NCBI GenBank assembly: GCA_900544105.1
Contig: UQUC01000032.1
Coordinates: 1-22,869, forward strand
Length of the DNA stretch: 22,869 nt
Reading direction: 5' to 3'
Source: an uncultured Oscillibacter sp.
Lineage (GTDB): Bacteria > Bacillota > Clostridia > Oscillospirales > Oscillospiraceae
The translations under genes and the position numbers were made by a program. Shown in pieces: positions 22,540 to 22,869 of the stretch. Below the pieces are notes generated by a model. The model saw nothing but the letters and a program-made list of their open reading frames with translations. It was not told where the DNA came from and ran no database searches. Every line of letters starts with the position of its first letter. Position 1 is the first letter of the stretch.

Positions 22540-22869
22540 TCAATATTCTCTGTGGTTCAGATCGCCCCACAGCTTCTTGGCGGCCTCCAGAATGTGGGCG
22601 TTTTCCGCCTCCTCGTCGATGCCTACGAGCTGACGATCCAGCATGAGGGTCTTACCGGCGGCGATGGTGGCCTGACACTGACGGCCCGTCATGCCGAAGA
22701 TTATGTGGCCATCGATATTCTCATCGGAGAAGGGGGTGAAGGGCTTGTAGTCCATCACGATGATGTCCGCCGCGGCGCCGGACTTTAAAACGCCCAGCGT
22801 ATCGGGGAAGTACTTCTCGCCGATCTTGGCGTTGTTCTTGAAGAGCATATCCGTGACCTCGCACCAGCC
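22540..22869 (-). CDS. ssnA: SsnA-type amidohydrolase, putative (3' part)
   Basis: Only the last 109 residues are inside the window; the frame runs off the right edge. They show the C-terminal end of an amidohydrolase-superfamily enzyme: LGVLKSGAAADIIVMDYKPFTPFSDENIDGHIIFG, the strand-turn segment that closes the small beta-sandwich of deaminases and related metal hydrolases, followed by AGKTLMLDRQLVGID and a helical tail. The metal-binding histidines lie outside the window. Naming as SsnA rests on this tail and on the ssnA-ygfK neighbourhood known from E. coli and from gut bacterial purine clusters. A guanine deaminase or other aminohydrolase remains possible. It is the first visible gene of the operon with the 96-residue ORF and ygfK. 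Confidence 0.85.
   Translation of the reverse strand, partial: GWCEVTDMLFKNNAKIGEKYFPDTLGVLKSGAAADIIVMDYKPFTPFSDENIDGHIIFGMTGRQCQATIAAGKTLMLDRQLVGIDEEAENAHILEAAKKLWGDLNHREY

Overview
The window is GC-rich, densely coded bacterial DNA that reads as a gut Clostridia genome, probably an Oscillospiraceae relative (Flavonifractor / Intestinimonas / Oscillibacter type). That placement is an inference. It rests on the Firmicutes-type clpX-lon-engB order, GGAGG ribosome sites, pyruvate:ferredoxin oxidoreductase as the pyruvate enzyme, an ECF vitamin transporter under an FMN riboswitch, a YpsA-type SLOG protein, and the ssnA/ygfK genes of the anaerobic purine cluster. No CRISPR array, IS element, rRNA or tRNA gene was seen.

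Layout. (1) 1-3864, plus strand: the 3' end of clpX, then lon and engB, the conserved protein-quality-control / ribosome-assembly block, closed by a strong terminator. (2) 4045-8415, minus strand: nifJ (pyruvate:ferredoxin oxidoreductase) preceded by an IclR-family regulator with a near-consensus promoter and a 9-bp inverted repeat just after the predicted start point. (3) 8831-15388, minus strand: a carboxylate uptake/oxidation module. A PrpR-type sigma-54 activator lies upstream of an operon pdxA-like / tctB / tctA / tctC, which ends at a clean terminator. The 347-base gap between activator and operon holds a textbook -24/-12 sigma-54 promoter, an enhancer of five GAAAC/GTTTC units on an exact 10-bp period, two identical GTTTAAAC palindromes 40 bp apart, and a 12-bp palindrome that matches the inverted repeat at the iclR promoter. 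(4) 15423-16403, minus strand: an S component for riboflavin (ribU-like) behind an FMN riboswitch. (5) 16418-19168: small housekeeping/accessory genes: a SLOG protein, a YjjG-like HAD phosphatase, a membrane-anchored XRE regulator and a histidine phosphatase. (6) 19275-22869, minus strand: ygfK, an unrecognised 96-residue ORF of low GC, and the 3' end of ssnA, probably the distal end of a purine/urate degradation operon.

The most interesting part is region 3 with region 2. The PdxA-like enzyme keeps the three metal-binding histidines of PdxA but has lost two of the three phosphate-side substrate residues, it has no kinase beside it, and it is cotranscribed with a tripartite tricarboxylate transporter. 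This suggests NAD-dependent oxidation (and perhaps decarboxylation) of an imported, non-phosphorylated hydroxy-acid, sensed by the PrpR-type activator. The shared TCGGATA motif suggests the IclR protein also controls this operon and possibly nifJ, which would join substrate uptake to ferredoxin-linked pyruvate metabolism. The second lead is the small AT-rich ORF placed, with tight translational spacing, between ssnA and ygfK.
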